This document shows, one piece after another, positions 1 through 11,403 of a stretch of DNA of 64,000 nucleotides. How positions within the stretch are numbered: the first letter of the stretch is position 1; every line of letters starts with the position of its first letter. Under the pieces are notes generated by a model, which did no database searches, was not told the DNA's origin, and saw only the letters and a program-made list of their open reading frames with translations. Location: assembly GCA_031761405.1 (NCBI GenBank), contig JASEVX010000007.1, positions 31,607,631 through 31,671,630 of the forward strand, written 5' to 3'. The position numbers were made by a program, and so were the translations under genes. Origin of the DNA: Serripes groenlandicus. Taxonomy: Eukaryota; Mollusca; Bivalvia; Cardiida; Cardiidae.

Positions 1-216
1 TGAGTAAATGCTTAGGGTGAATCAACACAAACTGGTCGCAAATACGCCATTGTACGTCTACATGGAACGTAGTTCATAGTGTTGGTAGACAGTCCCACGC
101 GTTTAGAGAGCATTCATGTGTTTGTTTTATAACTTTGTCCTCATTTTTTATGTAACCTTACTTGATCGATAGACAAATATATCAATGACACTTATCATAA
201 ATAGAGAGCTAGTCAT

Positions 217-452
217 GTAACGCCCCCCCCCCCCCCCCCACCCCCACCCCACCCCCATACAGACACATTCTGACGCCACTGCAGCACACGACTTTCGAAA
301 ACATTGTGAACAAATAAGAAATTGCTCGTAATGAGTAATTTCTCTTTTTGTCACAATGTTCTCAACTGTATTCAATAACTATTACCTCATATAAAAAGAG
401 TTCCCATATTGATGTACTAAATGTTTTAGCAGATTATTGTATGTGGGAAAGG
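217..452. mobile_element. M1 copy with C-expanded left end
   Basis: Carries the M1 arms (gcagcacacgactttcgaaaacattgtg on the left, tgtatgtgggaaagg on the right) and the central fold GAAATTGCTC/GAGTAATTTC. The left terminal CCC has become a C-rich tract (221-256), so the TTAA flank is only gtaac. Confidence 0.75.
221..256. repeat. Poly-C/CCCCA tract
   Basis: Seventeen C in a row (223-239) then CCCCCA units, in the terminal position of an M1 element. Confidence 0.9.
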
Positions 453-1196
453 CATTTTGACTAGGGAAAGAAAATATATATCTCCGAAAAAAAGATTTAT
501 GCATCTCTTTAGTCGGATGTAGGTTTTAAAGATCATCATCGTGGACAAAATGCATATATTTCAATGATAAGTCATTCTTTCTTTGCTCAAGAGTTTTTTC
601 TCAAAATTATGATTTATGTATCGTGTAGGCCTATTCAATTATATACAAACATTTCTAATTTAGAAAGATTATTTAAATAGTGGATTATTTATACACATCA
701 AAGGACATTTTGAAGTTTAAAAAGTAGTCTTTAAATGCCATTTATACGTATAAATTAAATACTTAAGGACATATTTAATCTTATCTTGAATCGAATCTGA
801 ACCGCGCTTTTACATAATTTTTCAAAATTTGATATAATACACTGCACTTCAAATTTTAAATATATTATGTTATAAAAACTTGATTGACTTAAAGAGTATC
901 TCTATAAAGTGTAAACATTATACCTCACACACATGAAGATAGACTTCTCTGCAATCTGACAACGTTTGAAAACATTGTACTTCAATTTGATCCACATCGT
1001 GGCGATTTGGGGGACTTATCGCCTCTCCGATGTGCAAGCAGTTGAAGTTACACTGCCCTACAACTAGTAAGGCTATATTTTTTAAAACGAAAACTTGTAG
1101 GAGGAAACTTTTAGGTCTATTCAACATATAAACGAATAGTGAAGACACTGATGAGACTGTACACAGATGAAGTAAGACCAACGACACGGCCTTTAT
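453..1196. other. AT-rich intergenic stretch
   Basis: No gene seen. The segment around 1130-1180 (gtgaagacactgatgagactgtac) belongs to a degenerate repeat that recurs near 5110, 37800 and 40765. Confidence 0.5.
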
Positions 1197-1452
1197 GAGC
1201 CATCCAGCGAGAAAAACAACAGTGTTGACACTGCGTAAAGTATCGACCCGGATCAGCCTAAGCATGCCGTGCTGGCTAACCCAGAAATACACTTTTCGGC
1301 TCCTGGGGATTTTCTGTTTCAGGAATAATATATCTCTATCCCCATGAGAAGGAATGTGTCGGCCCGGATCAGTCTGCGCGGACTGCACAGGCTGATCTGG
1401 GTCGATACATTATGCAGAGGCCATACTGTTGGTTTTCTCGCAGGACGGTTCG
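1197..1452. mobile_element. M4 copy
   Basis: Starts gagccatccagcgagaaaaac and ends ttctcgcaggacggttc. The inner motifs gtatcgacccggatcagcct and cattatgcagaggcc identify M4. It explains a spurious 156-codon minus-strand open frame across 918-1388. Confidence 0.75.
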
Positions 1453-1705
1453 TTTGCTTCTTTATTTATTTTCCACACATTTCCCCAAACACTCACTCGT
1501 TCACGCTCACACAGCAATGTACACAAACAATCAACCTTTTGCCAATGACAACCAGTTTGGATCAAGATAATCTAACGCATCCGCGCAGTCTGATCTGTTT
1601 CTCCACAGTAATAAGTCATTGATACTTTCAAAAACATTGTGCCACTTGCATTTTTATTGAATGCGCAGGTATGTCTTTTTCCACACGTGTAATAATCACG
1701 CTTAG

Positions 1706-1739
<34 letters not shown>

Positions 1740-2312
1740 ACACAATTTGATCAAATGTTATGTCTGTCTGTCTGTATTTCAATATTCTATTCAAGTTGAG
1801 TTCATGAAGCTACTGGTCAGTTTAACTCTAACCAATTATACTAGACCTACACTTTGCTGCAGTAGCCTACGCTTGCACAGCGAAGTATTTTGGTCTTGTT
1901 TCAATGGTATTAAAATATAGACAATCTATTACTCGAATTCAGATGTGACCTTTTCAAATTCACAAAACCCTTTTATTTATAAATAACCTCTGTGCTACGT
2001 TTCTGTTGAATACCCACAGCATAATACCTGGTTTAGATATTGCGGTGTAAAGATCAGTTTACTTCATTTGATCTAGACATCTAGCAAACAACACTGTAGT
2101 TTAATATGTTTGCTATCTTAATGAAAATAAAATGAATTGGATAGATATTTCTGTGTTTTTTTCCATATGCGATATCGTTCCGTTTTCGATCTATATCTTC
2201 TATTTCCATTCATATACCGCTGTTTGAAATATTTATGAACACTTCTGTTGCCATTTAAGTTTCAAATTCTTTTGACTATCTTGCATGTTACCATATGTAT
2301 CTTTTACAAGAT
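1453..2312. other. Intergenic stretch with a (GTCT)n microsatellite
   Basis: A run of eight GTCT units lies at 1706-1739 and a shorter one at 1761-1774. The rest is AT-rich unique sequence with no gene seen. Confidence 0.6.
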
Positions 2313-2368
2313 ACTAGATATTTAATTTTTTATTTCGACCACTAGATATTTAATTTTTTATTTCGACC
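2313..2368. repeat. Exact 28-bp tandem duplication
   Basis: Two identical 28-base units, 2313-2340 and 2341-2368, beginning actagatatttaattt. Confidence 0.9.
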
Positions 2369-2394
2369 ACTAGTCCATTATACAGCATAATCTA

Positions 2395-2655
2395 TAGGTA
2401 GAAAGAGTGGCTTCGGCTACGTGAGGTCGCGGGTTCAATCCCCGGTCAGGTCACACCAAATACTTTGAAAATGGTAGTAATGGCTTTCTCTTCTAGACGC
2501 TCAGGGTTGTGGGGTTAGCGATACGACTGAATCACTGGTGTCAGGATAATTAGACCAGTAGTACTGGTAAAGTACCCAGGACAAAACGTGTATGACTGAA
2601 CAATTGTTGACAGCGGCTTTAGACACCATACACAAAACGAAGAGTTCTGAAATTA
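2395..2655 (+). mobile_element. SINE S1, near full length
   Basis: The tRNA-like head holds a B-box (gggttcaatccccggtcagg, about 2430). Then come the S1 body (gtagtaatggct, ggtgtcaggataattagacc) and the 3' tail ending gacagcggctttagacacc. The A-box side is degraded. Confidence 0.75.
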
Positions 2656-3249
2656 TATAAACACTGAGACATAAAGTGGAATTAGCATTAAGATTGTTGA
2701 ATAGCTTTGCTTCTTAATTCGAATGCGTTCTGAAGGAACTTTTAGACTGATTACATGTATTTCATAGTATGTAACACAAGTCTAGAGTCCTGAGCAAAAA
2801 TAACTGAGCAAAAAGTAAAGTGTGTAAAAACCAAGTTAAGGATTTAAACTAAAAAGGAGACATATTTGATAATTTCAAATTAAAGAGTAATGAATTGATA
2901 TAAATAGATTAATCTTATGACACACAAGGCCGTTTCTCACAACACATGAATACAGATGAGCCGTGTCTAGGGCGATTCGGGATCTTGGTGCATCAGCGAA
3001 CAGTGAAGATTCAGGGGAGTCTGCGCCATACGCACCGTCTCAACAGAGTCTTCATTGTCCGTCCATATGATATGTAGACGAAACATTTTATAATGGATTA
3101 AAACTGGATGTGTAGTCCACATACTTGTACGTTAATGTATTGTTTTAAATGATTTCAAGCCGACGGGGCAATAAGACCCTTTATCGCCTGATGCGACTCA
3201 AGTTGTATTGCGTATTTAACTCGCAGTTATGGTATATGACAAAACAAAT
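2656..3249. other. Intergenic stretch
   Basis: No gene. A relic of the degenerate 'cagtgaag...gagtctgcg' repeat lies at 2960-3060. Confidence 0.45.
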
Positions 3250-3469
3250 GAGCCGTTCCACGAGAAAACCAACATTATGGACTCTGCGTAATGTATCGAC
3301 CCAGACCAGCTTAACCCGGACAGCCATGTTTCGCCTCCTTTGGATTTTTTGTTTCAAGAATCAATACTTTATACCTCTGTACCCTTGAGACGGAATGTGT
3401 CGACCCGGATTATCTGGGTCGATACATTTCACAGAGTCCATAATGTTTGCTTTTTTCGTGGAACAGCTC
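3250..3469. mobile_element. M4 copy with an internal deletion
   Basis: Both ends are intact (gagccgttccacgagaaaac ... ttcgtggaacagctc). AAAT stands on both sides (3246-3249 and 3468-3473 region), a candidate 4-bp target duplication. Confidence 0.8.
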
Positions 3470-4018
3470 AAATGTAAACATTACGCAACGTATAATTTTA
3501 TATATAAACACAAGGATATCGCTTATGAGTTTTTTTTCTTTTTGATTTTATTCTACTTTTAACCTTTATGCCGTTGTATTCCCCCTGATTGTATGCAATA
3601 ACTTAAAGACTTATCTACAAGTCTTTCCTGAATATTGATTTGATAAGTAGTAATATAACACACTATACTTCTTTAATCGCAATATAAGGTCACCGGAACG
3701 AAATACAACCTTTTATATTCAAATAATGTGTATAGTATTTTAAGAAAACATTTGAACATTTAATAACGTATTATATTTCAAATTTGGTAGTTTGTAAGTA
3801 ATATATATGGCAACGTTTGTAGTTCAAATGCATTAACCAAAAATAGTGCAACTGAGAAAATGCTGTCAGATTATTCTGACAAACAGGTTCTCAGTTGCTA
3901 CGACATTCAACACTTCCTAGCCTATCTTGTTTAACAAGAACAATACAGACCAAGATAAAACTGCACCAATGTGAAAACTAGTATGTGTTTACATTGTGTG
4001 TTTACAGCTTTCATTACG
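3470..4018. other. AT-rich intergenic stretch
   Basis: Nothing recognised apart from a short inverted repeat around 3849-3899 (caactgagaa / ttctcagttg). Confidence 0.45.
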
Positions 4019-4212
4019 GCATAAGGGATCGGGTCCTTCCAAATACTTTAAAAAAACAGGTAGTAATGGCTATCCTCCTTGGCGCTCAGGGTTGCGGGGT
4101 TAGCATTACGACTGACTGGCTGGTGTCAGGATAAATGGACCAGTGGTACTGGTAACTTACCCAGGACTCGCCGTGATATAATTTATCGATGGTTGAAAGC
4201 GGCGTTAAACAC
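4019..4212 (+). mobile_element. SINE S1, head truncated
   Basis: Body and tail match S1 closely (ctcagggttgcggggttagc; ggtgtcaggataaatggacc; gaaagcggcgttaaacac). The tRNA head is lost except for a remnant at 4025. Confidence 0.8.
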
Positions 4213-4287
4213 TAAACACCCAACAGCATACGTGGATGTTGTTAAAAGTCAAGTATAGCAGGCTAAGGGTTCATATAGATCAGTGGA

Positions 4288-4517
4288 TTAACCCTTTCCC
4301 ACCTGCAGACGCATTTTGACACAATAGCAGCAGACGACTTTTGAAAACGTTGTGGACAAAGATGAAATTGCTCATGAAGAGCAATTATTCCTTCGGCCAC
4401 AATTTTATGAACTTTATTTAACAATTAAGCTACATTTTATGGAGATTTTTCAGGTTTTTTGTCACTCTGTTTTCAAAGTCGTCTGCTGCAGAGTTGTCGT
4501 ATGTGGGAGAGGATTAA
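4288..4517. mobile_element. M1 copy with both TTAA flanks
   Basis: TTAA at 4288-4291 and 4514-4517 bound ccctttcccacctg ... tatgtgggagagga. The central fold is partly decayed. Confidence 0.85.
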
Positions 4518-4657
4518 TTTTAAATCGACGCTATTTAAGATTGTTATCTACTTTATTATTAGGGTGAGTGAACTAGTGAATCAGATTGGTAAAACATGTG
4601 GTATTACCTGACTAGATTAACCCGATCATGACCAAAACAGTGACGTACATGTATTTT

Positions 4658-4851
4658 AACAATATCGCACATATAGCAGGCGATTTTTTAAAACATTGTG
4701 GCAAATAGAGAAATTGCTCATAATAAGATAGTTCTCCTTTTGCCTCAATGTTTTCAACTCTTTTTTAATAATTATAAAGATTTTTCCTGTTTTTGCTCAG
4801 AACATTTCAAAGTCGTCTGCTGCAGATTTTTTGTATGTGGGAAAGGGTTAA
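4658..4851. mobile_element. M1 copy, left end decayed
   Basis: The right end tatgtgggaaagggttaa is intact with TTAA at 4848-4851. The left end starts mid-arm. Confidence 0.75.
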
Positions 4852-4973
4852 ATCAAACTTAAACTGCGCATCAAGCATCTCCACATATGTATGTCCATGA
4901 AACGAATCGCAAATTTGAAGAAAACATGTACGGTAAAATAATAAATCATATATTGACACAAAAGGGACCACCC

Positions 4974-5022
4974 GGTTTCGAAATCCCCGACGCTAACCAC
5001 TCGACCACAGCGGATTCCTGAT
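4974..5022 (-). mobile_element. SINE S3 head fragment
   Basis: Minus-strand tRNA-Ser-like head only (rev. of aatccccgacgctaaccact). Confidence 0.6.
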
Positions 5023-5154
5023 ATCGTGCACAATTGGTATAAAAACTAGTGGGGTTATACTCCAACCATTTCGTCTGAAGGTGCATTTAGGTTTGTTATA
5101 TATATATGCGGACGTTGAAGGCTCTGGTGAGACTCGTCCGAGTCTTCACTGTCA

Positions 5155-5502
5155 GGGGCGTAGCTCCCTTTAGGCACTGTAGGCACGTGCCTACACATTT
5201 TTTCTCAAAATGCCCCAAAATGCAGCTGCGGCGATAAGCATCTGTGTAATGTATCGACCAGATCAGCCTGTGTTGTCCGCGCAGACTGATCCGGCCGACA
5301 CATTCCGTCTTAGGGGGATAGATGTATAGAGTAGTTATTTCTGAAACAGAAAATCCATGGGAGACGAAAAGTGTCTATCCGGGTACGCCTGTGTGGCATG
5401 CTTAGGCTGATCCGGTTCGATACTTTACGCGGAGTCCACAATGTTGATTTTCTCACGAGACGGCCTACGCATTGATTATTGCCAAGCTACGCCCCTGACA
5501 GT
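5155..5502. mobile_element. M4L copy, complete
   Basis: Bounded by CAGGGGCGTAGCTCCCTTT and CAAGCTACGCCCCTG. Next to the left end is the gtaggcacgtgcctac palindrome, and next to the right end ctcacgagacggcctac. The flanks extend the inverted repeat by ACTGT/ACAGT. Confidence 0.85.
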
Positions 5503-6196
5503 TCGCAGTTGTATTAATATCTCCGAAAAATACCGGGATCAGCTTAATTAAGTTGGGTAATACACTTGATCATTGTAAACTGGTAACCTAATACAAGTAC
5601 TCTTCATTCCGATAGAGTCGGTTAAGTATCTCTACGTCTGTTGTTCAATAAATATTTGGGTAATCAATACTTGATATTTCTTTTGAGTATCCGATCAGTC
5701 GATATTTTACGAGCGCTTGGAGTTCAAAACAGGTTATTATCGTTTATAAGTATCCATGTTTGTATTGACTCTCGTGATTTAACGTAGACGAACACTAATT
5801 GGCACGAAGATTTCCGTACGAGGTCGGTATTTATTAACGGTATAGGCTCGGTGATTTCCGTCAGAATTCGGAAGACGTTAGTATCTTAAGTAGACTTGTC
5901 GGTCAGTTCCGGTGGTAATGTCCGACAAGTCTACGAACAATACCGACATCTAACGTCCTACTGAATACGAACATCGACGGACCAATTCGGCATATTATAC
6001 CTTAACGCAAAATATGATATAGTGTTTATAGGAAACTCGTGAGATGCAATTGGGTCTTGTTAAACCCGTGCACATAGCCTTCAGAGGCCGCACATTTTAG
6101 AAAAGCAGTAGATGTAACTTCTGATGAAAACTTGACGTGTAGCCCAATTACTTTCATGCTGAAGCGCGTTTCTGCTATGACAAATCGTATGTTTTG
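5503..6196. other. Repeat-free, CpG-containing intergenic stretch with a hairpin
   Basis: Unlike its surroundings, 5760-5990 is dense in CG dinucleotides. Within it gtagacttgtcgg (5891-5903) and ccgacaagtctac form a 13-bp stem. No open exon was convincing. Confidence 0.4.
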
Positions 6197-6412
6197 TATG
6201 GTGTTTTACTCCGCTTGAAACACATTTTCAGTTTTATCGAGGCGTTTCTAGGGATAGTTACCAGTACGTCTGGTCCGTTTATCTTTACACCAGCGAGTCA
6301 GACTAAATGCTAACCCCAAAATCCCGAGCTCCACACGGACGGCTTTACTACCATAGTATAACCCTTTGGTAAGACCTGTCCGCGGATCGAACCTACGACC
6401 TCCCGTTTAGAA
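6197..6412 (-). mobile_element. SINE S1, nearly complete
   Basis: Reverse orientation: tail at the left (tggtgttttactccgctt), body (gttaccagtacgtctggtcc) and tRNA-like head at the right (gcggatcgaacctacgacct). Confidence 0.75.
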
Positions 6413-6503
6413 TAGTTGTTAAGATGATTATATTAGTAAAATATGTTGTTAAAACATGGAAATATAACCAGCATCAATGTATTGGTATGATGAAGCGATG
6501 TCT

Positions 6504-6705
6504 TTAACCATTTCCACAAATCTGCAGCCTACGACTTTTAGTCAAAACCTGGAAACCCTGTATACATGAAGGCTTAATGAATACAGTAGATAACATTATG
6601 ACGAATGGAGAAATTGCTAATTTAGAGGAATTCATCATTGTTCACAATGTTTTCAAAAGTCGTCTGCTGTAAGGGAGTCAGAAAGCGTCTTTTTTGTAAT
6701 ATGAT
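6504..6705. mobile_element. M1 copy, right end decayed
   Basis: TTAA at 6504-6507, then ccatttccacaaatctgcag. The right arm keeps aaaagtcgtctgctg and then fades. Confidence 0.65.
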
Positions 6706-6776
6706 TCTCTATTCAGAAAGGCTCATGTTGGCATGTTTACAGGTCAACGAATTGAATTATCTTTAACACACTACTT

Positions 6777-7016
6777 CTTTACCCCCCCCCCGCCCCCCCC
6801 CCCCCCCCCCCTTTCCCACATACTAAAATGTGCAGCAGACGACTTTGATAACATCTTTGCACAAAGGTGCAAAATCCCTATATTCTTTTATCATTGCATA
6901 GAGTTGTAAAAATTGTGGCAAAAGAAGAAATTGACAATAACCCTCTTCATTTAGAGATATTTTCCATATTTCTAAAAGTCGTATGCTAAAGAAACGTTGT
7001 ATTTGTGAAAGAGTAA
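6777..7016. mobile_element. M1 copy abutting the coding exon at 7033
   Basis: The left terminal CCC has grown into a 30-base C tract (6782-6811, one G). Arms ctttcccacatac and gttgtatttgtgaaagag are present. It lies 16 bases past the exon's donor and supplies 69 readthrough codons. Confidence 0.75.
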
Positions 7017-7032
7017 ATGCATAATCACTGAC

Positions 7033-7881
7033 CGTATCCACTCTGTTGTAGACAATATCCCTCACAATTCGATCTATGAGACTCTTGTCAATGGTCCTGG
7101 ATCCGAGCCCAAGTTCGGACAAAAACGACGGAGCCGTCATATTAAGATTACATGTCAATCGATTATCGATCCGATCAAATTTAGTCCTCGGGAAAGTCTG
7201 TCCCAGCATCAAACTGTTGTCGTCTGCTCGCCCAGACAACGCCAATGGGTCACCGTATCTGCGTCTGGCGTGATGATACGTCACGTCTCTTCGATGTGAG
7301 GGATGTATTCTGCTGCTGTCAGAGCTTCTGGTATCCATTTCCTTGTCCCGGTATTTAGACAGATCGGTACTGACTAAAGATCCCTTAGACGTGGTACGAG
7401 ACAGGCCTTTCGTAAACGTTTCAGAATCTGAAGTTTCGAACGCATTATGTGGTCGTCTGAAAACCTTATCCGGCTTGGATTCTAATGGGGGAGGACCGGG
7501 TGTGTTAATCGGCCTTACGTCCCAGGTTTCACGGCGCCATTTTTGGGGTACGGTGAATTCGGACATTGGTCTCTCCTTTAGCCTAATCGTCCCTCGTGGT
7601 ATGGAGTCTAGGTCATCAAAGACGCTTGGTAACCGTATGGCGAGTTGACGACGAGATGTGTCGCCAAATCCGCTGTCGCTCTGGCTTGATTTGATTCCAC
7701 GACGACGAGATACGAGATCGGATATTTCCGACAAAGGTCGTGTGTGTCCGGCCTCAAACTGCCGCGGAGTAGATGAGGCTAACACATCGGTTCGCTTATT
7801 CTTTCCGTTTTCCGTTTGGAAAAGTCTTGGTAAAATATCCCCAGTAATATCTCTTTGGGAAATAGACTTAAGGCCAGCCAT
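7033..7881 (-). CDS. First visible coding exon of an unrecognised Ser/Arg-rich protein (partial gene)
   Basis: This is an 849-base open exon of 283 codons on the minus strand. I start it at the ATG at 7881-7879, which has a good initiation context (A at -3, G at +4). The frame is open another 19 codons upstream but has no ATG there, only a GTG. The protein begins MAGLKSISQRDITGD. It is rich in Ser, Arg, Asp and Pro and has no hydrophobic segment, so it is probably largely disordered and cytosolic or nuclear. A DSGFGD stretch sits near residue 70, and the exon ends in an amphipathic stretch, IDKSLIDRIVRDIVYNRVDT. A donor-like GTCAGT directly follows (7032-7027, phase 0), so the gene should continue toward lower coordinates; I could not find the next exon. 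Without splicing the frame runs 69 more codons into an M1 transposon (to 6823). I do not recognise the family. That it is a real exon is fairly sure; its function is unknown. Confidence 0.72.
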
Positions 7882-8884
7882 TATCGAATAAGTTTCAAAA
7901 TAACGTAACTTCAATACAAGGCATATTATAGTAAACACGATACATGGTCAGAGATGTTTATGAATAAGAATTCAAAGTCATAAACGATTCATTAACAAAC
8001 TATTGCACGTGTTTAATGTGTAAAAAAGCCACATGCCATATATCAAAGAAATCACTTGACAATTTCATCTATCATATCCAAATGTTAACACTAATTCAGT
8101 CTGAAACTTGTTTGGAAACGAAATTTAGGATACGCTGAGATCAGATGACAAAAAATGAACATATTCACGTTAAATTGTGTTTGTTTGTTATCGTCCATGT
8201 CTTATCACAGAGAATCCCTTTTAGAATGAAAGTTGAATAACTACAACAAATCCTTGATTAAATAACTACTTATGTATGTCTTTACAGTCTTTATTTAAGA
8301 TAAGTATTTGTAACAACATTGGTCGAGCTACCATTTAAAATTTTACTTATCGTATGTTCATGTGGGTTTTAGTTATGACAAAACATAATTTTTCAAATAA
8401 ACTTCCATATTTATTGCATAGAATTCCCACTCTCTAAATTTACACAAAAAAAAAAAATCAATTTTCACTTGTCACACAAGATCCCTTTATACTTGCTGTT
8501 GCTGTTCATAATTATTTCATGGACAATTAATAAAGATCCAAAATTCATGAACGACTAATAAAATCACATTGACAGAGAACAGACTATTAATGTCTCTGTA
8601 AGGAATTTTCAAATCGAAATATGGAATTAGATAACCTCACGAATCAAACATCATTACGCTAGACAGACGGTATGCATGTCTCTATTAATTGTTTATTTGT
8701 TGTATCTATTGGAATTGAATTCAATTGCCTATTTGTAATGTTTTCTAAACAATGCCGAATGTATCATTTGACAATAAATAATTGGCCTCTGTGTAATTTG
8801 CCCTCTTGTCTTTTGTAACAGTTTTAATCACGCCATGATAAAATGGATGTTGTTTGTGTCCCCTGAAACGAAGATCTATTCGGC
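7882..8884. other. 5' side of the minus-strand gene
   Basis: AT-rich and repeat-poor. It should hold the 5' untranslated region and promoter of the gene starting at 7881; no TATA box or upstream exon was evident. Confidence 0.4.
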
Positions 8885-8945
8885 GACTCGCCGTTTTCAT
8901 CATTATGGCAGTCATATCACGGCGTGTCCTTGGTAATGCTCTCCT
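8885..8945 (-). mobile_element. SINE tail fragment
   Basis: gactcgccgttttcatcatt ... gtcatatcacggcgtgtcct matches the shared S1/S2 3' tail. Confidence 0.5.
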
Positions 8946-9152
8946 ATGAGCGCTTATCGACAAGGAGGAAAGACACTCCTATCATTTTCAAGTGTTACAA
9001 AAGTATTTGATTGTTTTGTATGATATCAAGGAAACTGTGGTGACACCAGGGACATCGGTCCTACACAAACACATCTCGTTACTCATTAAAAGACTATTTC
9101 GGGATCTAGGGTGTGTCCTTGGTTCGAACAAGAAATTGCGATACATAGTTTA

Positions 9153-9290
9153 AATTCAACTATTACCCACATACAACATATCTTCAGCAGACGACTATGA
9201 AAACATGAAGGCAAAAATATGAACAATCTTTCTACGAAATTAGAAAGGATCATTCTATCATCTTTAACACAAGGTAATATGGTCCAGGCA
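9153..9290. mobile_element. M1 left half
   Basis: attacccacatacaacatat and cttcagcagacgactatgaaaac; no right arm. Confidence 0.6.
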
Positions 9291-9454
9291 ATGGTAGTTT
9301 TGTATAAGAAATGCAATTAAGATTGGTAATGGTAACGAATGATGCATAGTCAATTGACTCAAATCCGACCTTGACCCATACCCACTCGGTAAATCTCCAT
9401 AAATGAAAGTACAATGTATATCATAATAATTGGTTTGAGATGGAAACTTGCTTG

Positions 9455-9575
9455 TTTGTTTGATGCTTTAAGCTTTTTCAACACTTTGTCAGTTATATCA
9501 CGGCGTTTCCCGGGAAAGTTACTACAACTACTGGTCCAATTATCCTGACACCAGCCAGTCAGTCGTTATGCAAAT
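9455..9575 (-). mobile_element. SINE S1 3' fragment
   Basis: Tail and half body (cacggcgtttcccgggaaag; cctgacaccagccagtcagt) end abruptly at 9575. Confidence 0.7.
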
Positions 9576-9628
9576 GTGTCAATATGCGCCTGCTTGCGGG
9601 ACATGGTTACATAAATGGAATGTGTGTT

Positions 9629-9748
9629 CGATTGTGGTATGATATCGAGGTTTGCCGTCACTGATAAAGGTTACAATTTGTATGAGCTCGATTGTGGTAT
9701 GATATCGAGGTTTGCCGTCACCGATAAAGGTTACAATTTGTATGAGCT
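9629..9748. repeat. 60-bp tandem duplication
   Basis: Units 9629-9688 and 9689-9748 differ at one base (cactgataaa/caccgataaa). Confidence 0.9.
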
Positions 9749-9904
9749 ATGGAAATATCCTCCTGTCAGAATATCAATTAAAAACCCATAACTTATCCAA
9801 TGGAAATTTTATTAGGTAAAAAACTTAATTTGGCTTTTCCTGTCTTTTGTTATATTTTTAATTTATCAAAATAGAATGAAATGGGACGAGAAAAGTATAC
9901 AAAT

Positions 9905-10165
9905 GAGCCGAATTACGAGAAAACCAACATTGTGGACTCTGCATAAAATATCGATCCGGATCAGCCTAAGCATGTCGCGCAGGCTAACCAGGACAGACAT
10001 TTTTTGCCTCCTACGGATTTTCTGTTTCAGGAATCATTACCTTATACCTGTATCCCTTTGTGACGGAATGTGTCGGACCGGATAAGCCTGCGCGGACTGC
10101 ACAGGCTAATCTGGGTCGATATATTACGCAAATTCCATAATGTTGGTTTTCTCGTGGAACGGCTC
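9905..10165. mobile_element. M4 copy, complete
   Basis: gagccgaattacgagaaaac ... ttctcgtggaacggctc, with AAAT directly on both sides, a likely target duplication. Confidence 0.85.
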
Positions 10166-10545
10166 AAATCTATCTGTCGGTTGATAATGGCCAACTATCG
10201 ATCGTAGTAAACAATGTATCTCTGTTACAGTCGGGACTTCTGTAACAGGGCGTAAACCAATGAACAAAGACAAAAGGTCGGGTACCATAAATCGTATTGC
10301 TACATCGGTCTGATTGCAATCATTTTCCTGATATGATACACCATATATTCTTATATCAATATGTCTTTAAAATATGACTAATAGTCACATGGGGGCCGGT
10401 GTTATTTAGTATTTATGCTGTACTATTAGGTTGTTGATGTATATGTTTGCATGCCACTTTTATATAATAGTTACTTACTTATTTCTGTAGTAATGGATAC
10501 AGAGTCAAAATCATTCCAAAATCGATTAATATGAACACTACTATA
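10166..10545. other. Intergenic stretch
   Basis: Nothing recognised except a short inverted repeat around 10218-10245 (tctctgttac / gtaacagg). Confidence 0.4.
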
Positions 10546-10794
10546 TCGAGGGCTTGGTGTGAGACGGTTGTAACTAAACAACCTATTTTGAAAACCCTGG
10601 TTTAGGGGCAATTTTGACCCCTATGTAAACAATGAAAATGTAGGTGCCGTTGATCACAACGAGCAATGGCACCTAAGTTTCCATTGTTTACCAAGAAAAA
10701 TGATTTAACACTTATAAAGAGTTTATGGCAAGGTGATTAACCTTGGTAAAAAAATACCAATTTGAGTTACAACCATTTCACGCCAAGCCCTCGA
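10546..10794. mobile_element. M3 palindrome, complete
   Basis: TCGAGGGCTTGG ... CCAAGCCCTCGA with TA on both sides. The two halves are nearly perfect inverted copies meeting near 10655 (gatcacaacgagcaatggc). Confidence 0.9.
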
Positions 10795-11059
10795 TATGTT
10801 TGTATATTATGGGCCGGAGGCCAGATATTTTGAATAAACACATTGAATTGAATTGAATTAATACTATCATAACGTGTTCACTTGTTTTATTCTTAATTCG
10901 TACAATTGGTATCACTACTCTTGGTATATAAATAGTACTTGTTGCAAACGTTTCAAGTATTCCTCACTTCATATTTGATTCATGTATATTGATTAAAATG
11001 GACTAAGATAAGACTTCTCGAAGATTTGTCTTTTTTCTGTATTGTTCCCTTCCTGAACG

Positions 11060-11403
11060 TTATAGAGATATCTCTTAAATGATGGAGATATATTTAAAAA
11101 TGATACAGATATATATCAGAAAGAGATATTAGTCTCACAGTTAGTCTCAAAATTAGCGAGATCTCTAAATAAGAGAGAAATAACTAAATTTAAAAAATAC
11201 ATTTCTAACCTAAAGAGGTTATCAGATATGTATCTTAGGTTCAAAGATATATATCAACGTAAAATAGTGTTTTCTCAATTTAAGAAAACATACATATGTA
11301 TCAAAGTACGACCGGCGTCCCTTTCTTGAATAAATAGTACAATGGCTTTCAACTAAACTTGGAATTGGAGAGATATATCGCTAAGTCAGAGAGAAATCAA
11401 TCA
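11060..11403. repeat. GAGATATCT-rich degenerate repeat
   Basis: Recurrent agagatat/atatctct words. The same sequence resumes after the LINE fragment (11973-12100): aataaatagtacaa occurs at 11329 and again near 12068. The words agatatctctctaacg recur at 11410, 17465 and 22430. Confidence 0.5.

Noticed and set aside
148..375. A Gly/Trp-rich minus-strand open frame
   Set aside because: The glycines come from the C-rich tract of an M1 end.
918..1388. A 156-codon minus-strand open frame
   Set aside because: It runs across an M4 copy; similar frames (GMLRLIRVDTLRRVHNV type) appear at every M4 in the window.
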